Positions 17,027 to 25,741 of a stretch of DNA of 64,000 bases are shown piece after piece. This DNA comes from Polyangiaceae bacterium (GTDB lineage Bacteria; Myxococcota_A; Polyangia; Polyangiales; Polyangiaceae), in NCBI GenBank assembly GCA_020633205.1, contig JACKEB010000010.1, positions 1,054,001 to 1,118,000 on the forward strand, in the 5' to 3' direction. Below the pieces are notes generated by a model. It saw nothing but the letters and a program-made list of their open reading frames with translations. It did no database searches and had not been told where the DNA came from. Position 1 is the first letter of the stretch, and each line of letters opens with the position of its first letter. The translations under genes were made by a program, and so were the position numbers.

Positions 17027-18253
17027 ATGAGCGTTCCCCTTGCCGCAGTGCGGTGCCCCTCCCTGGATACTCCAGTCCCCGAACGTGGCTCGGAGGCCAG
17101 CGGCGTTTGGTCCGCCGCAACCAAGGGACGGATCTTGGTAGTCGACGACGAGCCCGCGCTGGTGCGGGCGTTTCGCAGGAGCCTGGCCTTGCGGGGTTTC
17201 CTTGTGGATACCGCCCCTGGAGGGGAGCAAGCCATCGCTCAACTGAACCAGCACGAGTACGACGCGATCCTCAGCGACATCGCGATGCCCGGGATGGACG
17301 GCATTCAGCTACTGAGAGAAGTCCGCGAACACGACCTGGATGTGCCGGTCATCCTCGTCACGGGCGAGCCGGCGGTTAGCACCGCGGTCAAGGCCTTGGA
17401 GTATGGGGCCTTTCACTACCTCACCAAACCAGTCACCAACGACAACCTGGAGGAGGTCCTGGACAAGGCCGTGCGCCTGCATCGCATGGCCCGGGTGCGC
17501 CGGGAGGCGGCGGAGCTCGTCGGTGGAACCGCTGGTGCGGGAGACCGCGCCGGACTCGAGGCGAGTTTCGCGGGGGCGCTCGCGACCCTGTGGATGGCTT
17601 ACCAGCCCATCGTGCGCACGAACGGCAAGCCGTACGGATACGAGGCACTGTTGCGTTGCAAGGAGCCAAGCCTGCCTCACCCTGGCGCCGTCATCGAAGC
17701 CGCGCTCAAGCTGGGTCGGGTGGATGAACTCAGTCGCACGATCCGCGCGCGCGCCGTTTCCGCCATGACGCCCGACTCGGGCCTCCTGTTCGTGAACCTA
17801 CACACGACGGATCTGTTGGACTCCGAGCTCTATGAGCCCGATGCCCCGCTCTCGCGCATCGCGGATCGAGTCGTATTGGAGATCACCGAGCGATCGAGCC
17901 TGGACGAAGTGAAAGACGTCAAGCGTCGGGTCGCGGTGCTGCGCGAGATGGGCTTTCGCATCGCAGTAGACGATCTCGGAGCCGGCTACGCGGGTCTCAC
18001 GAGCTTCGCCTTGCTGGAGCCGGACATCGTGAAGCTCGATATGTCGTTGATTCGCGACGTTCACCAGACGCCCACCAAGCAGAAGCTGATTCGCTCGATC
18101 GCTCAGCTGTGCGCGGACATGGGCATGCTGGTCGTCGGCGAGGGGGTGGAGACGCGGGAAGAGCGAGACGCGCTGGTCGACTTGGGCTGCGATCTGCTTC
18201 AGGGCTACTTCATAGCGAAGCCTGGCCCAGCCTTCCCGGAGCTGAACTGGTGA
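17027..18253 (+). CDS. Response regulator with EAL c-di-GMP phosphodiesterase output
   Basis: 408 residues. A receiver domain occupies about 34-150, with phospho-acceptor Asp84 in LSDIAMPGMDG, the acidic pair VVDDE near 40 and Lys134. An EAL domain occupies about 180-400 with the metal and catalytic residues in place: E206AL, Asn257, ITERS, D315D316, Lys336, EGVET and LQGYFIAKP. It should therefore hydrolyse c-di-GMP to pGpG under control of phosphorylation. The ATG at 17027 has a weak ribosome-binding site, and the first 33 residues before the receiver are poorly conserved-looking, so a later start is possible. It is coupled to the next gene, a diguanylate cyclase. No histidine kinase is adjacent. 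Confidence 0.92.
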   Translation: MSVPLAAVRCPSLDTPVPERGSEASGVWSAATKGRILVVDDEPALVRAFRRSLALRGFLVDTAPGGEQAIAQLNQHEYDAILSDIAMPGMDGIQLLREVREHDLDVPVILVTGEPAVSTAVKALEYGAFHYLTKPVTNDNLEEVLDKAVRLHRMARVRREAAELVGGTAGAGDRAGLEASFAGALATLWMAYQPIVRTNGKPYGYEALLRCKEPSLPHPGAVIEAALKLGRVDELSRTIRARAVSAMTPDSGLLFVNLHTTDLLDSELYEPDAPLSRIADRVVLEITERSSLDEVKDVKRRVAVLREMGFRIAVDDLGAGYAGLTSFALLEPDIVKLDMSLIRDVHQTPTKQKLIRSIAQLCADMGMLVVGEGVETREERDALVDLGCDLLQGYFIAKPGPAFPELNW

Positions 18254-19245
18254 CCCCGCCAGCTCGGCCCATCGACTCGGACCTCGCTCCTCGAACCGCA
18301 GGCGCGTCGAAGGAGACAATCCTCGAGCCGTTCTCCGACCTTCACCGGTACTGGGAAGAAGAGGACGAGACAACCAGCATCTCCTTCGTCAAAACCAGCG
18401 TGCAGTGCGCTGGGGAGCGCGACCGTGGTGTCCTGGTACGCCTCGACGCCGCGGCCGCTGGGCGTCCGCTAGCCGTCACGCAGGCAGCGTGCAAGCTTGG
18501 GCGCCACGCGAACGCGGACTACCGCGTCGACGACGATGGCATCAGTCGTTTCCACGCGAAACTATTCTCCGCTCACGGAGCCAACTGGATCGAAGATCTG
18601 GGCTCTCGCAATGGCACGTACGTGAACGGCGAACGCGTGAAGCTCAGGGCACTGGTGGATGGCGACACCATCCAGCTCGGCGCCCGCATCGCGTTTCGCT
18701 ACTCGCAGGTCGATGCCGCCCAAGAGCGCGCGATGCACCAGCTCTACGAGTCGAGCATTCGCGATCCGCTGACCGGGGCCTACAACAAGAGCTACTTCGA
18801 AGAGCGTCTGGCGTCGGAGTTCTCATACGCGCGACGCCACCGTACCCACCTCTCACTCGTGTTGCTCGACGTGGATCATTTCAAGGTGGTCAACGATCGC
18901 TTTGGTCACCAAGTGGGTGACTTGGTGCTTCTGCGCCTGAGCGAGACCGTGCAGCGCATGCTCCGCTCCGAGGACGTCTTCTCGAGGTTTGGGGGGGAGG
19001 AGTTCCTGGTGCTGCTGCGAGGCATCGACCACCAGAACGCGGTCCAGGTTGCAGAACGCATTCGCGACGTGCTCGCGCAGCCGCCTGAGGACGGCGGAAC
19101 GACCCCGAGTATCACCGTGAGCGCCGGCGTCGCGTCGCTGACGTGCGTGGACTCGGCGAGCGCGGGCGCGCTGATCGGCGCCGCGGACCGTCGGCTCTAC
19201 CTCGCAAAGCGTCGCGGCAGAAACCAGGTCGTCGCCCGAGACTGA
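18250..19245 (+). CDS. FHA-GGDEF diguanylate cyclase
   Basis: 331 residues. GTG at 18250 overlaps the stop of the REC-EAL gene (GTGA), with GGAG eight bases upstream. Residues about 60-150 form a forkhead-associated domain with GRH (84-86), SRFH (99-102) and GSRNGTYVN (118-126), which binds phosphothreonine. Residues about 168-330 are a GGDEF domain with active-site GGEEF (248-252) and an intact inhibitory site RSED (239-242) five residues before it. The enzyme should make c-di-GMP, be product-inhibited, and respond to a Ser/Thr kinase. It is translationally coupled to an enzyme of opposite activity. Confidence 0.93.
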   Translation: MTPPARPIDSDLAPRTAGASKETILEPFSDLHRYWEEEDETTSISFVKTSVQCAGERDRGVLVRLDAAAAGRPLAVTQAACKLGRHANADYRVDDDGISRFHAKLFSAHGANWIEDLGSRNGTYVNGERVKLRALVDGDTIQLGARIAFRYSQVDAAQERAMHQLYESSIRDPLTGAYNKSYFEERLASEFSYARRHRTHLSLVLLDVDHFKVVNDRFGHQVGDLVLLRLSETVQRMLRSEDVFSRFGGEEFLVLLRGIDHQNAVQVAERIRDVLAQPPEDGGTTPSITVSAGVASLTCVDSASAGALIGAADRRLYLAKRRGRNQVVARD

Positions 19246-19321
19246 GCTCTCGCAGCCGAACAGCACGCGAATCACGCGCGGCTTTACTCGAGGCAGGACG
19301 GTTGGTATCTGCTGACTCGGT

Positions 19322-19528
19322 ATGGAAGAGAAACGCCTGACCATCAGCGTCGAAACCCTCAAGGCCGAGCGTGACGAGCTCAAGGACTCGCTGAAGGAGA
19401 TCGAAGCCGAGCAGCGGAAGCTGGAGACTCAGCTCAAGGCGTTGCGCCAGAAGGAGATCCGGGCCAAGCGCCAGGTCGAGGCGCTCAACACCCTGCTCGA
19501 GATCAACGACGAACCTGTCGAGGGCTGA
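19322..19528 (+). CDS. Short coiled-coil protein
   Basis: 68 residues, ATG at 19322. Nearly the whole protein is a charged heptad-rich helix (for example LKAERDELKDSLKEIEAEQR), so it should form a coiled coil. There is no signal peptide. It ends three bases from the convergent DHH phosphoesterase gene and may be transcribed with the c-di-GMP pair. I do not recognise a named family. Confidence 0.7.
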   Translation: MEEKRLTISVETLKAERDELKDSLKEIEAEQRKLETQLKALRQKEIRAKRQVEALNTLLEINDEPVEG

Positions 19529-19531
19529 ACG

Positions 19532-20593
19532 TCAGCTCCGACCGTTCGTATCACCGAGCAACTCGGGGATGACGGTGCCAATGCGGCGACGCACGGTCTG
19601 CCGCACCAGACGCCAGAGAGAGTCGTCGTCATCCGCCTCACACAGGATCCCCAAGGGGATCTGGAAGCCCCCCTTGTCGGCTCGACCACCGCCGTAGGGT
19701 TGGCCGTTTGCGTCTTTGCCAAACGCTTCCTCGAGGAAGTGGGTGGGGTCGACGCTTGGGCTGTTGGTGCGCATGGACCCATCGATGCGGTTGCCCACCA
19801 AGCCGTAGACGATCACCGTATCGAGATCCTCTCGGCGCACGATGAAGTCCGCAGCGGTGGCAATCGCATCGCGGTTGCTCGGGGAGACACGCCCCACTCC
19901 AACCAGAGCAAAGTCTCGCACCACGTCCATATCGCCGAGCCCCCGGGCGAGCGCTTCCATGCTCTCCGCAGCGATCACCTTCTGCCCAATGCGTTGTAGA
20001 AGCTGCAGATCACAGTAGGGCTTGAGATAGGCGGCGGCGTGAAAATCTGCCGGCTCCGCCCGCGCGAAGTCGTCCGTATCCGTCCGGATACCGAAAAGCA
20101 GAGCGGTCGCCATATGGACCTGTTCGCGCTCACTACCTGTGAGCGGAGCGAGCCCAGCCTTGAGGTATTCGGCGTAGATGCTGCAAGTGGCACCGAAGCC
20201 GGTTCGCACGTCGACGAACTCGGCCTCCACGGGCTTGGTGGAGCGGTGGTGGTCCACCACGGTGAGCACCTTGAGCTCGTCGGGCAGTTTGATGCTGGAC
20301 TCAGGGCTGGAGGTGTCCACTAGAGACAGATGCTTGTACGGCTCCAAATCCTTGGTGGTCGCCACCTGGATCATGTTCACGTTCAGGAGCTTCACCAGCG
20401 CTCGGTTCTCCGGGCGGCTCACTGGCATGACGTGGGCGATGGTCGCCGGGATCTCCAAGGCCTCGCAAATGTGCTGATGCGCGAGCGCACTCCCGATCGC
20501 ATCAGGGTCCGGGTGCCCGCTGATCAGAATCAGCAATGGCTCTCCCCGGGCGGTCTCCAGCGTGCGCTGAAAGTCCAGGTGTTTCGCAGTCAT
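19532..20593 (-). CDS. DHH-family phosphoesterase (NrnA-like)
   Basis: 353 residues. Motif I is GHPDPDAIGS (residues 26-35) and the signature DHH is at 114-116 (VVDHHRS), both manganese-binding. A DHHA1-type C-terminal domain is likely, though the GGR-type end is degenerate (GGGRADKGGFQIPLG). Bacterial homologues degrade nanoRNAs and pAp, and some degrade cyclic dinucleotide products such as pGpG. That would fit the neighbouring c-di-GMP genes, but this link is inference. It lies downstream of the MscS gene on the same strand with a 97-bp gap. Confidence 0.85.
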   Translation of the reverse strand: MTAKHLDFQRTLETARGEPLLILISGHPDPDAIGSALAHQHICEALEIPATIAHVMPVSRPENRALVKLLNVNMIQVATTKDLEPYKHLSLVDTSSPESSIKLPDELKVLTVVDHHRSTKPVEAEFVDVRTGFGATCSIYAEYLKAGLAPLTGSEREQVHMATALLFGIRTDTDDFARAEPADFHAAAYLKPYCDLQLLQRIGQKVIAAESMEALARGLGDMDVVRDFALVGVGRVSPSNRDAIATAADFIVRREDLDTVIVYGLVGNRIDGSMRTNSPSVDPTHFLEEAFGKDANGQPYGGGRADKGGFQIPLGILCEADDDDSLWRLVRQTVRRRIGTVIPELLGDTNGRS

Positions 20594-20690
20594 GCACTGG
20601 GCAGCCTACACCCGTTTGGACGTCGGTTGGATTGCCAATCAGCGGCGTGGCGTGGCCAATCAGGACACAAAAGCGCAAACGTTGGGCCGG

Positions 20691-22385
20691 TCAGCCCTCG
20701 TCCGTCGCCCCACGACTGCGAAATGAGGGGTCAGCCACCGCGAGGTAGCCGTCGGTGAGCCTGGGTCCCGCCGGCCGCGCGCGTGCTCCGTCGGGACCGA
20801 AAGCGTGAATCACCTCGGCCAGCTGCTCCGAGCTTCGCGCCTCCGGGAGCGCGCGCGGCGCACCAGGCGCGCTGACGTATTCGAGGTGCAAGCTCTGAGT
20901 CGGGAAGGCAAAGCTCAGGTCCAGATCGTGCGCCAGACGCATGATCTCGAGGTAGACGTTGTGACGCTCGCGGAGCTCCGCTGTCCAAGTATCCACTCGG
21001 AAAAAGAAGTACACCATCACATCCAGGCTGCTCGCGCCAAACGCCGACATGTGGACTTCGTAGGTGTCCTTGCGGGTGTACTCGTTGGCCTGGATGATGG
21101 CGCGGATCCCCTCGACGAACGCCTGCATCTGTTCAGGACTGGTGTCGTAGGTGATCCCAAGCGTGAAGAAGCAGCGACGGTATTCGCGCATCCCCATGTT
21201 GTCGATCTTGGCTTCGGTGAACTTGGCGTTTGGGACCGTGATCACCGAGTTGTAGAAGGTGCGGATCCGGGTCGAGCGGAAGCCCACCTCCTCGACCGTT
21301 CCCTCCGCACCGTCGACGCGAATCCAGTCTCCGATTTGGAACGGGCGATCGATGAAGATCATCAAGCTACCGAAGAAGTTCGCGACGGTGTCCTTCGCAG
21401 CCAACGCGATCGCGACACCACCAACGCCGAGGGTCGCCAGCAGCGCGCCCACGTTGACGTTGAGGTTTTGCAGGATGACCAGCACCCCGGCGATCACCGT
21501 GAACACCTTGAGAGACTTACGGATCAGCGGGACGAGCTGATCGTCGAGCTTGGTGTCCGTGGCTTCTGCCTTCGCCGCCATGCGCTCCGAGAGCACATCG
21601 ACCAGGCGATAGGCCGCCCAGACCACGGAGAAGATCATCAGCACCTGAACCGCAAGGCCCAGGAACGCCCCGAACCATAGCGGCAGGCTGAGCCACGGGT
21701 AGGTGACGCCAAGTAGCAACGCTGAGACGAACGTCGCCCCGGGGGACGCAAACACGCCGATCAGGTTCGACGCCCACTTCTGCCCCATGCGATCGACTAG
21801 CTGTCGAACACGGTTCTGCACCATGAACTCGATCAGCTTACGCACCACGAGGCCCACTACGAGCACCAGCAGCAACGCGAGGATTTGCCAGACTTTCAGG
21901 TCACCGACGCCAGCTTTCATCCAGTCGGGCAGCTGCGAGACCCAGGGGCCAGCCATGTTCTGGCGATAGATCTCCTCTAGGTTTTCGAGGCTGGTCGCGG
22001 TCCACACCCAGCGACCATCAGGTTGCCTCGCGACCTGTACCTTGGGGAAACGCGGACTGACGACCACCGGCGAGCTTGCGTCTGGATCGGTGGGTAAGGC
22101 GTCGAGATCGATGGTTGCCCGCCCACTGAAAACAGCGCGAATGCGTTCGACCAGCTCGACCTGAAGCGCATACGCGCGGCCACCCCCAAGGCAGCGCACT
22201 TGGTCCGCCTGCTCCGGAGCAAATACAGACTCCACCGCCAGGCGAGGCGTCTTGCACTTGTCCACCGCGATCTCGCGGGCCGCTTGAGCCTTCTCGCTGT
22301 CGTCCGCCCAAACCGGGCGCACGAAGGCAAAGAGCAGAAAGGCGGCGAGCAACGCTAGGAGTACTCGCGAGGTCGTTTGTGTCAT
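20691..22385 (-). CDS. MscS-family mechanosensitive channel with periplasmic extension
   Basis: 564 residues. A signal peptide (cleavage near VWADD) is followed by a periplasmic domain of about 130 residues with two Cys, several membrane helices from about 165 to 290, and a conserved MscS core: a Gly/Ala-rich pore helix (GVGGVAIALAAKDTVANFFG), then the beta domain with QIGDWIRVDG and EEVGFRSTRIRT. The family opens on membrane tension and protects against osmotic shock. It is 49 bp downstream of the EVE-domain gene and probably cotranscribed with it. Confidence 0.9.
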   Translation of the reverse strand: MTQTTSRVLLALLAAFLLFAFVRPVWADDSEKAQAAREIAVDKCKTPRLAVESVFAPEQADQVRCLGGGRAYALQVELVERIRAVFSGRATIDLDALPTDPDASSPVVVSPRFPKVQVARQPDGRWVWTATSLENLEEIYRQNMAGPWVSQLPDWMKAGVGDLKVWQILALLLVLVVGLVVRKLIEFMVQNRVRQLVDRMGQKWASNLIGVFASPGATFVSALLLGVTYPWLSLPLWFGAFLGLAVQVLMIFSVVWAAYRLVDVLSERMAAKAEATDTKLDDQLVPLIRKSLKVFTVIAGVLVILQNLNVNVGALLATLGVGGVAIALAAKDTVANFFGSLMIFIDRPFQIGDWIRVDGAEGTVEEVGFRSTRIRTFYNSVITVPNAKFTEAKIDNMGMREYRRCFFTLGITYDTSPEQMQAFVEGIRAIIQANEYTRKDTYEVHMSAFGASSLDVMVYFFFRVDTWTAELRERHNVYLEIMRLAHDLDLSFAFPTQSLHLEYVSAPGAPRALPEARSSEQLAEVIHAFGPDGARARPAGPRLTDGYLAVADPSFRSRGATDEG

Positions 22386-22434
22386 GCCACACCTCGTGGA
22401 GTTGGGGACTTGGCGCCACAGCGCCAGCGGTCGG

Positions 22435-22854
22435 TCAGAGCTTGGTCTTGCCGAGCTTCAATATCGCGCGGAAATGCTCAGCGCTGACGGGGACGACGCT
22501 GAGCCTCGAGCGACGGATCAAGAGCAGGTCCGCGAAATTTGGGTCAGCCTTCAATGTGGTCAGGTTGACTGGCGCGGTGAACGGCTTCACCGGCTCGACA
22601 TCGACCATGGACCAATCTCCGCCTTCAGCGGTGTGATCCGGATAAGCCTCTTTGACGATCTTCATCACACCCACCACGTCGCGCTCTTTTACCGAGTGGT
22701 AAAACAGGGCTAGATCTCCGACCTTCATGGCGCGCATGTTGTTGCGCGCCTCGAAGTTCCGCACACCATCCCAACTCCCGCGCTTTTCTCGCACGAGATC
22801 TGCGTAGGAGTAGGTCTCCGGTTCGCTCTTCATCAGCCAGTACTGCTTCGCCAT
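22435..22854 (-). CDS. EVE-domain protein
   Basis: 139 residues, the usual length of stand-alone EVE proteins. The start MAKQYWLMKSEPETYSYADL and the segment WDGVRNFEARNNMRAMKVGD are characteristic of the EVE/thymocyte nuclear protein family, a PUA-like fold that reads modified bases in DNA or RNA. The target modification is unknown. It is first in the leftward EVE-MscS-DHH run and divergent from the M20 peptidase gene. Confidence 0.9.
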   Translation of the reverse strand: MAKQYWLMKSEPETYSYADLVREKRGSWDGVRNFEARNNMRAMKVGDLALFYHSVKERDVVGVMKIVKEAYPDHTAEGGDWSMVDVEPVKPFTAPVNLTTLKADPNFADLLLIRRSRLSVVPVSAEHFRAILKLGKTKL

Positions 22855-23042
22855 CCGCGCTCCTCGGATCTCTGGGCGCGCAGCCGCTCACAGTCGAACG
22901 AGCACCGCGCCGAGACGCAACAGAGCGATACACGATTCGAGTTCTGCGCGTAACCCGGGAGGGCGCGGCGCTTCCCTCCCCCCCAAACGCACAGCGACAA
23001 ACACCGGTGGCCGGCGGGGAGAAAGAGTGGTTCGATGAGCCG

Positions 23043-24164
23043 ATGGACGCGCTCGAACTACTGCGGGACTACATCGCCATCCCGAGTGTGAACTCCATGG
23101 GGCGGGATGATCTCCCTGAGTCGATCACTGGGGAAGCGCGTTATGCCCAGCGCGTCGCTCAGGATTTTTCGCGGCTTGGGCTGGACCATCAGCTGATCGG
23201 AAGCGAGGGGCGCCTCAGCGTGTTCGCCGAAGCACGCTGCGCCGAGGCGACGGACACCGTGCTCATCGCATCCCATCTGGACACTGTGCCGGTCGACACC
23301 ATGACCATCGACCCGTTCGATCCAGAAGTGAAAGCGGGCGTGGTGTATGGGCGCGGAGCCACCGACACCAAGGGTGGACTCGCCGCTGCGGTGGCTGCGC
23401 TCGCACAGGTCCTCTCGCGCGGGAAGCTGAAGCGCAACGTGATCTTGGCGGGTCAGGCCGACGAAGAAAGTGGGAGCATCGGGGCGTACGACATCATTCG
23501 GGCCCTGAGCGACAAGCGTCCACTGTGGGGTATCGCCACCGAGCCGACTGAGCTGCGAGTCGTGAACCAACACAAGGGCGTTGCGCGAGTCACCGTGACC
23601 GCTCAGGGTGTAGCAGCTCACAGCTCCGACCCGAGTCAGGGCGACAACGCCATCATTCACCTGTGTCACGGGCTGCTCAAGCTTCAGGCACTCGGAGGGA
23701 GCCTCGCAGAGCGCCGAGATCCAGTGCTGGGCCCGCCGACCCTCAGCGTAGGCGTGGTGCGTGGTGGTCACGCTCCGAACATCGTACCTGACCGGGCTAC
23801 GGCGCTCGTCGATCGCCGGATGATCCCGGGGGAAACGCACGAGAGCTTGACCGCCGAGTTCGCGCAGGCGCTCGCAGGCTCACCCCTCACCTTCGACTGC
23901 CACGTCGAGAAACCGCCCCTCGGCGTTCCCCAGGATTCACCAGCCGTGGTGGCTTGCGGCGAGGCGCTGAGGGCGCTGGGGCTCGAGAGCGCCCCCACGC
24001 CCGTTGCCTTTGGCACGGACGCAGGGCTCTTCGATGAAGCGGGCATGCCATGCATCGTGTGGGGACCGGGATCCATCCTGCAGGCTCACACTAAGGACGA
24101 ATACCTGAAGCTCGAACAGCTGGAGGCGGCGACGCGCTTCTTTGTCAGGCTGTTCGGCGGCTAA
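23043..24164 (+). CDS. M20-family metallopeptidase (ArgE/DapE type)
   Basis: 373 residues from the ATG at 23043; a GTG at 23007 would add 12 residues, and neither start has a strong ribosome-binding site. The di-zinc site is complete: His78 and Asp80 in ASHLDTVPVD, Asp108 in GATDTKGG, and Glu141/Glu142 in ADEESGSIG. A dimerisation domain occupies the middle. M20 enzymes deacylate N-acyl amino acids or cleave dipeptides in the cytoplasm. Length and motifs fit acetylornithine deacetylase or succinyl-diaminopimelate desuccinylase, but no pathway genes are nearby to decide. Confidence 0.88.
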   Translation: MDALELLRDYIAIPSVNSMGRDDLPESITGEARYAQRVAQDFSRLGLDHQLIGSEGRLSVFAEARCAEATDTVLIASHLDTVPVDTMTIDPFDPEVKAGVVYGRGATDTKGGLAAAVAALAQVLSRGKLKRNVILAGQADEESGSIGAYDIIRALSDKRPLWGIATEPTELRVVNQHKGVARVTVTAQGVAAHSSDPSQGDNAIIHLCHGLLKLQALGGSLAERRDPVLGPPTLSVGVVRGGHAPNIVPDRATALVDRRMIPGETHESLTAEFAQALAGSPLTFDCHVEKPPLGVPQDSPAVVACGEALRALGLESAPTPVAFGTDAGLFDEAGMPCIVWGPGSILQAHTKDEYLKLEQLEAATRFFVRLFGG

Positions 24165-24176
24165 ATAGCCACGACT

Positions 24177-25496
24177 TCAGAGCGCGCTGGGCGTGCCGCC
24201 CATGGGGCACTCCATGAGCGCTGACACATCCACCGCGGGCCCGGGAGTGGCCTGCCGCGCTGTAAACGCGATACCGACGCTCATCGAGTCGCAGTCCGCG
24301 TTTGGATTCACCTCACCCGTCGACATCACGTCCATGTTGACGCGCAAGTAGTCGATCAGCAGGTTCGCGTCGGCCGCTGCGACCTTACCCGTTCCGTCGG
24401 GCAAGTCGCCTCCTTCGCAGAAGCCGATCTGGTTGAACGCAGTGAGCATGTCTCCCTGACGCACGCGACCTGCGAGCAAACCGTCGTACGCGGTCCACAG
24501 CCCGTCGTTGCCCAGCTCGGGCCGCGCCACGAAGATCCCCTTGTAGAACTTGAGGGGGAAACCAGCGGCGTTGGCGTTGTCGCCGATGAAGCGCATCTCA
24601 GCGCCATCCGGCAAATCGCCCACCAAGTAGCCGTCCCGCACGTAGGCGTCGGGATCGGCCAAGGTGGAGTTCGGCAAGTCGCTACCCGTGGCGGTGCCTT
24701 GAAGCATCGCCTTGTCCACCTTCCACGGAAAGCTTGCAAGCCAGGGCGCACGCTGGTCCCAGCCCTGCTCCGGACACTCCCAGCTCTGATCGCGATCCAC
24801 GCCCGGCGACATGTAAAAATCCAGGCGGATATTATCGTCGTTGGGTTGACCGTTGTAGCCCGTGACTTTGATCAGGATGGTGAAGCTGCCCCGGTGGAGC
24901 TCACAGTTGAAGGAGTCCTCGCTGATCCCGAACGGCTCGCCGAGCGTGGGCTGATCCGCCGCGACCGGCTCGAGGCGGGCAAACATATTGTCGCGACAGC
25001 CGATGCCGTCCGGGGGAACGCCAATTCCCGCGCGGCAGCTCACGACGTTCTTCTCCCCGGCGGGACAATCGGGCGAGTTCGTGCAGACCCCGTCGAGGTC
25101 GAGACCGAAATACTGCCAAGGCTCGGCCCCGCTCGGATAGTCCCCTGGCGCGGTCTGCCCGAGCCAGAGGTGATCGATGGCTAAGTAGAACGTTGGCAAG
25201 TCGTTCCCCCCGCTGCTGGCGGGTCGGTCATTCACACTGGGCGCCCGATGGTCCGCGCAGCCTTCTGCTGTCTCCGTTGACCACCAGCACTTGCCGGCAA
25301 CGCAGTCCGAACCGCCAGAGGTGCCTCCAACGCCACCGCTACCGGCGTTGCCACCACTCCCACCCGACGCCGCAATGCCGCCGTCATAGCGAGGATCCGG
25401 GTCGAGCAACTTCTCGTTGTAAATGTTGCACGCGCCGGACGACGCGAGTCCCAGCCCGACGAGTAAGAAGAAGCCAACTGACCACCGAGTAGCCAC
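24177..25496 (-). CDS. Gly/Ser-rich Cys-containing lipoprotein
   Basis: About 439 residues from a GTG at 25496 that gives a tight signal peptide ending SSGAC; the frame is open to a GTG at 25586, which would add 30 residues before the hydrophobic segment. A Gly/Ser/Asn linker (about residues 38-65) precedes a Cys-rich region with at least twelve cysteines. The remaining 300 residues are Asp/Gly/Asn-rich and probably beta-structured, with no catalytic motif seen. The layout of lipobox, Gly-rich spacer and Cys-rich surface domain recurs elsewhere in this window. Function unknown. It is convergent with the M20 gene. Confidence 0.75.
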   Translation of the reverse strand: MATRWSVGFFLLVGLGLASSGACNIYNEKLLDPDPRYDGGIAASGGSGGNAGSGGVGGTSGGSDCVAGKCWWSTETAEGCADHRAPSVNDRPASSGGNDLPTFYLAIDHLWLGQTAPGDYPSGAEPWQYFGLDLDGVCTNSPDCPAGEKNVVSCRAGIGVPPDGIGCRDNMFARLEPVAADQPTLGEPFGISEDSFNCELHRGSFTILIKVTGYNGQPNDDNIRLDFYMSPGVDRDQSWECPEQGWDQRAPWLASFPWKVDKAMLQGTATGSDLPNSTLADPDAYVRDGYLVGDLPDGAEMRFIGDNANAAGFPLKFYKGIFVARPELGNDGLWTAYDGLLAGRVRQGDMLTAFNQIGFCEGGDLPDGTGKVAAADANLLIDYLRVNMDVMSTGEVNPNADCDSMSVGIAFTARQATPGPAVDVSALMECPMGGTPSAL

Positions 25497-25741
25497 GAAC
25501 GCGGAGTGTAGTCGCGGTCGCACGTCCGACTCCACTGACGGCGCCGACTGCGCGACACAGTTCCGAAACCAGGATGACAATTCCACTGTGACTGAAAAAG
25601 CGCGCCCGGGGGGCGGCAGAAGCGCCTGGTGGGCTGGAGGTGAGCGGCGACTCTCGACAACTGAAGGCGAGTTCCAGCGGCGCCCTCAGAGGGGCTGATG
25701 CGCCTCGCAAAGACCAGGGGATGTACTAGGCTCCGCCGCCC

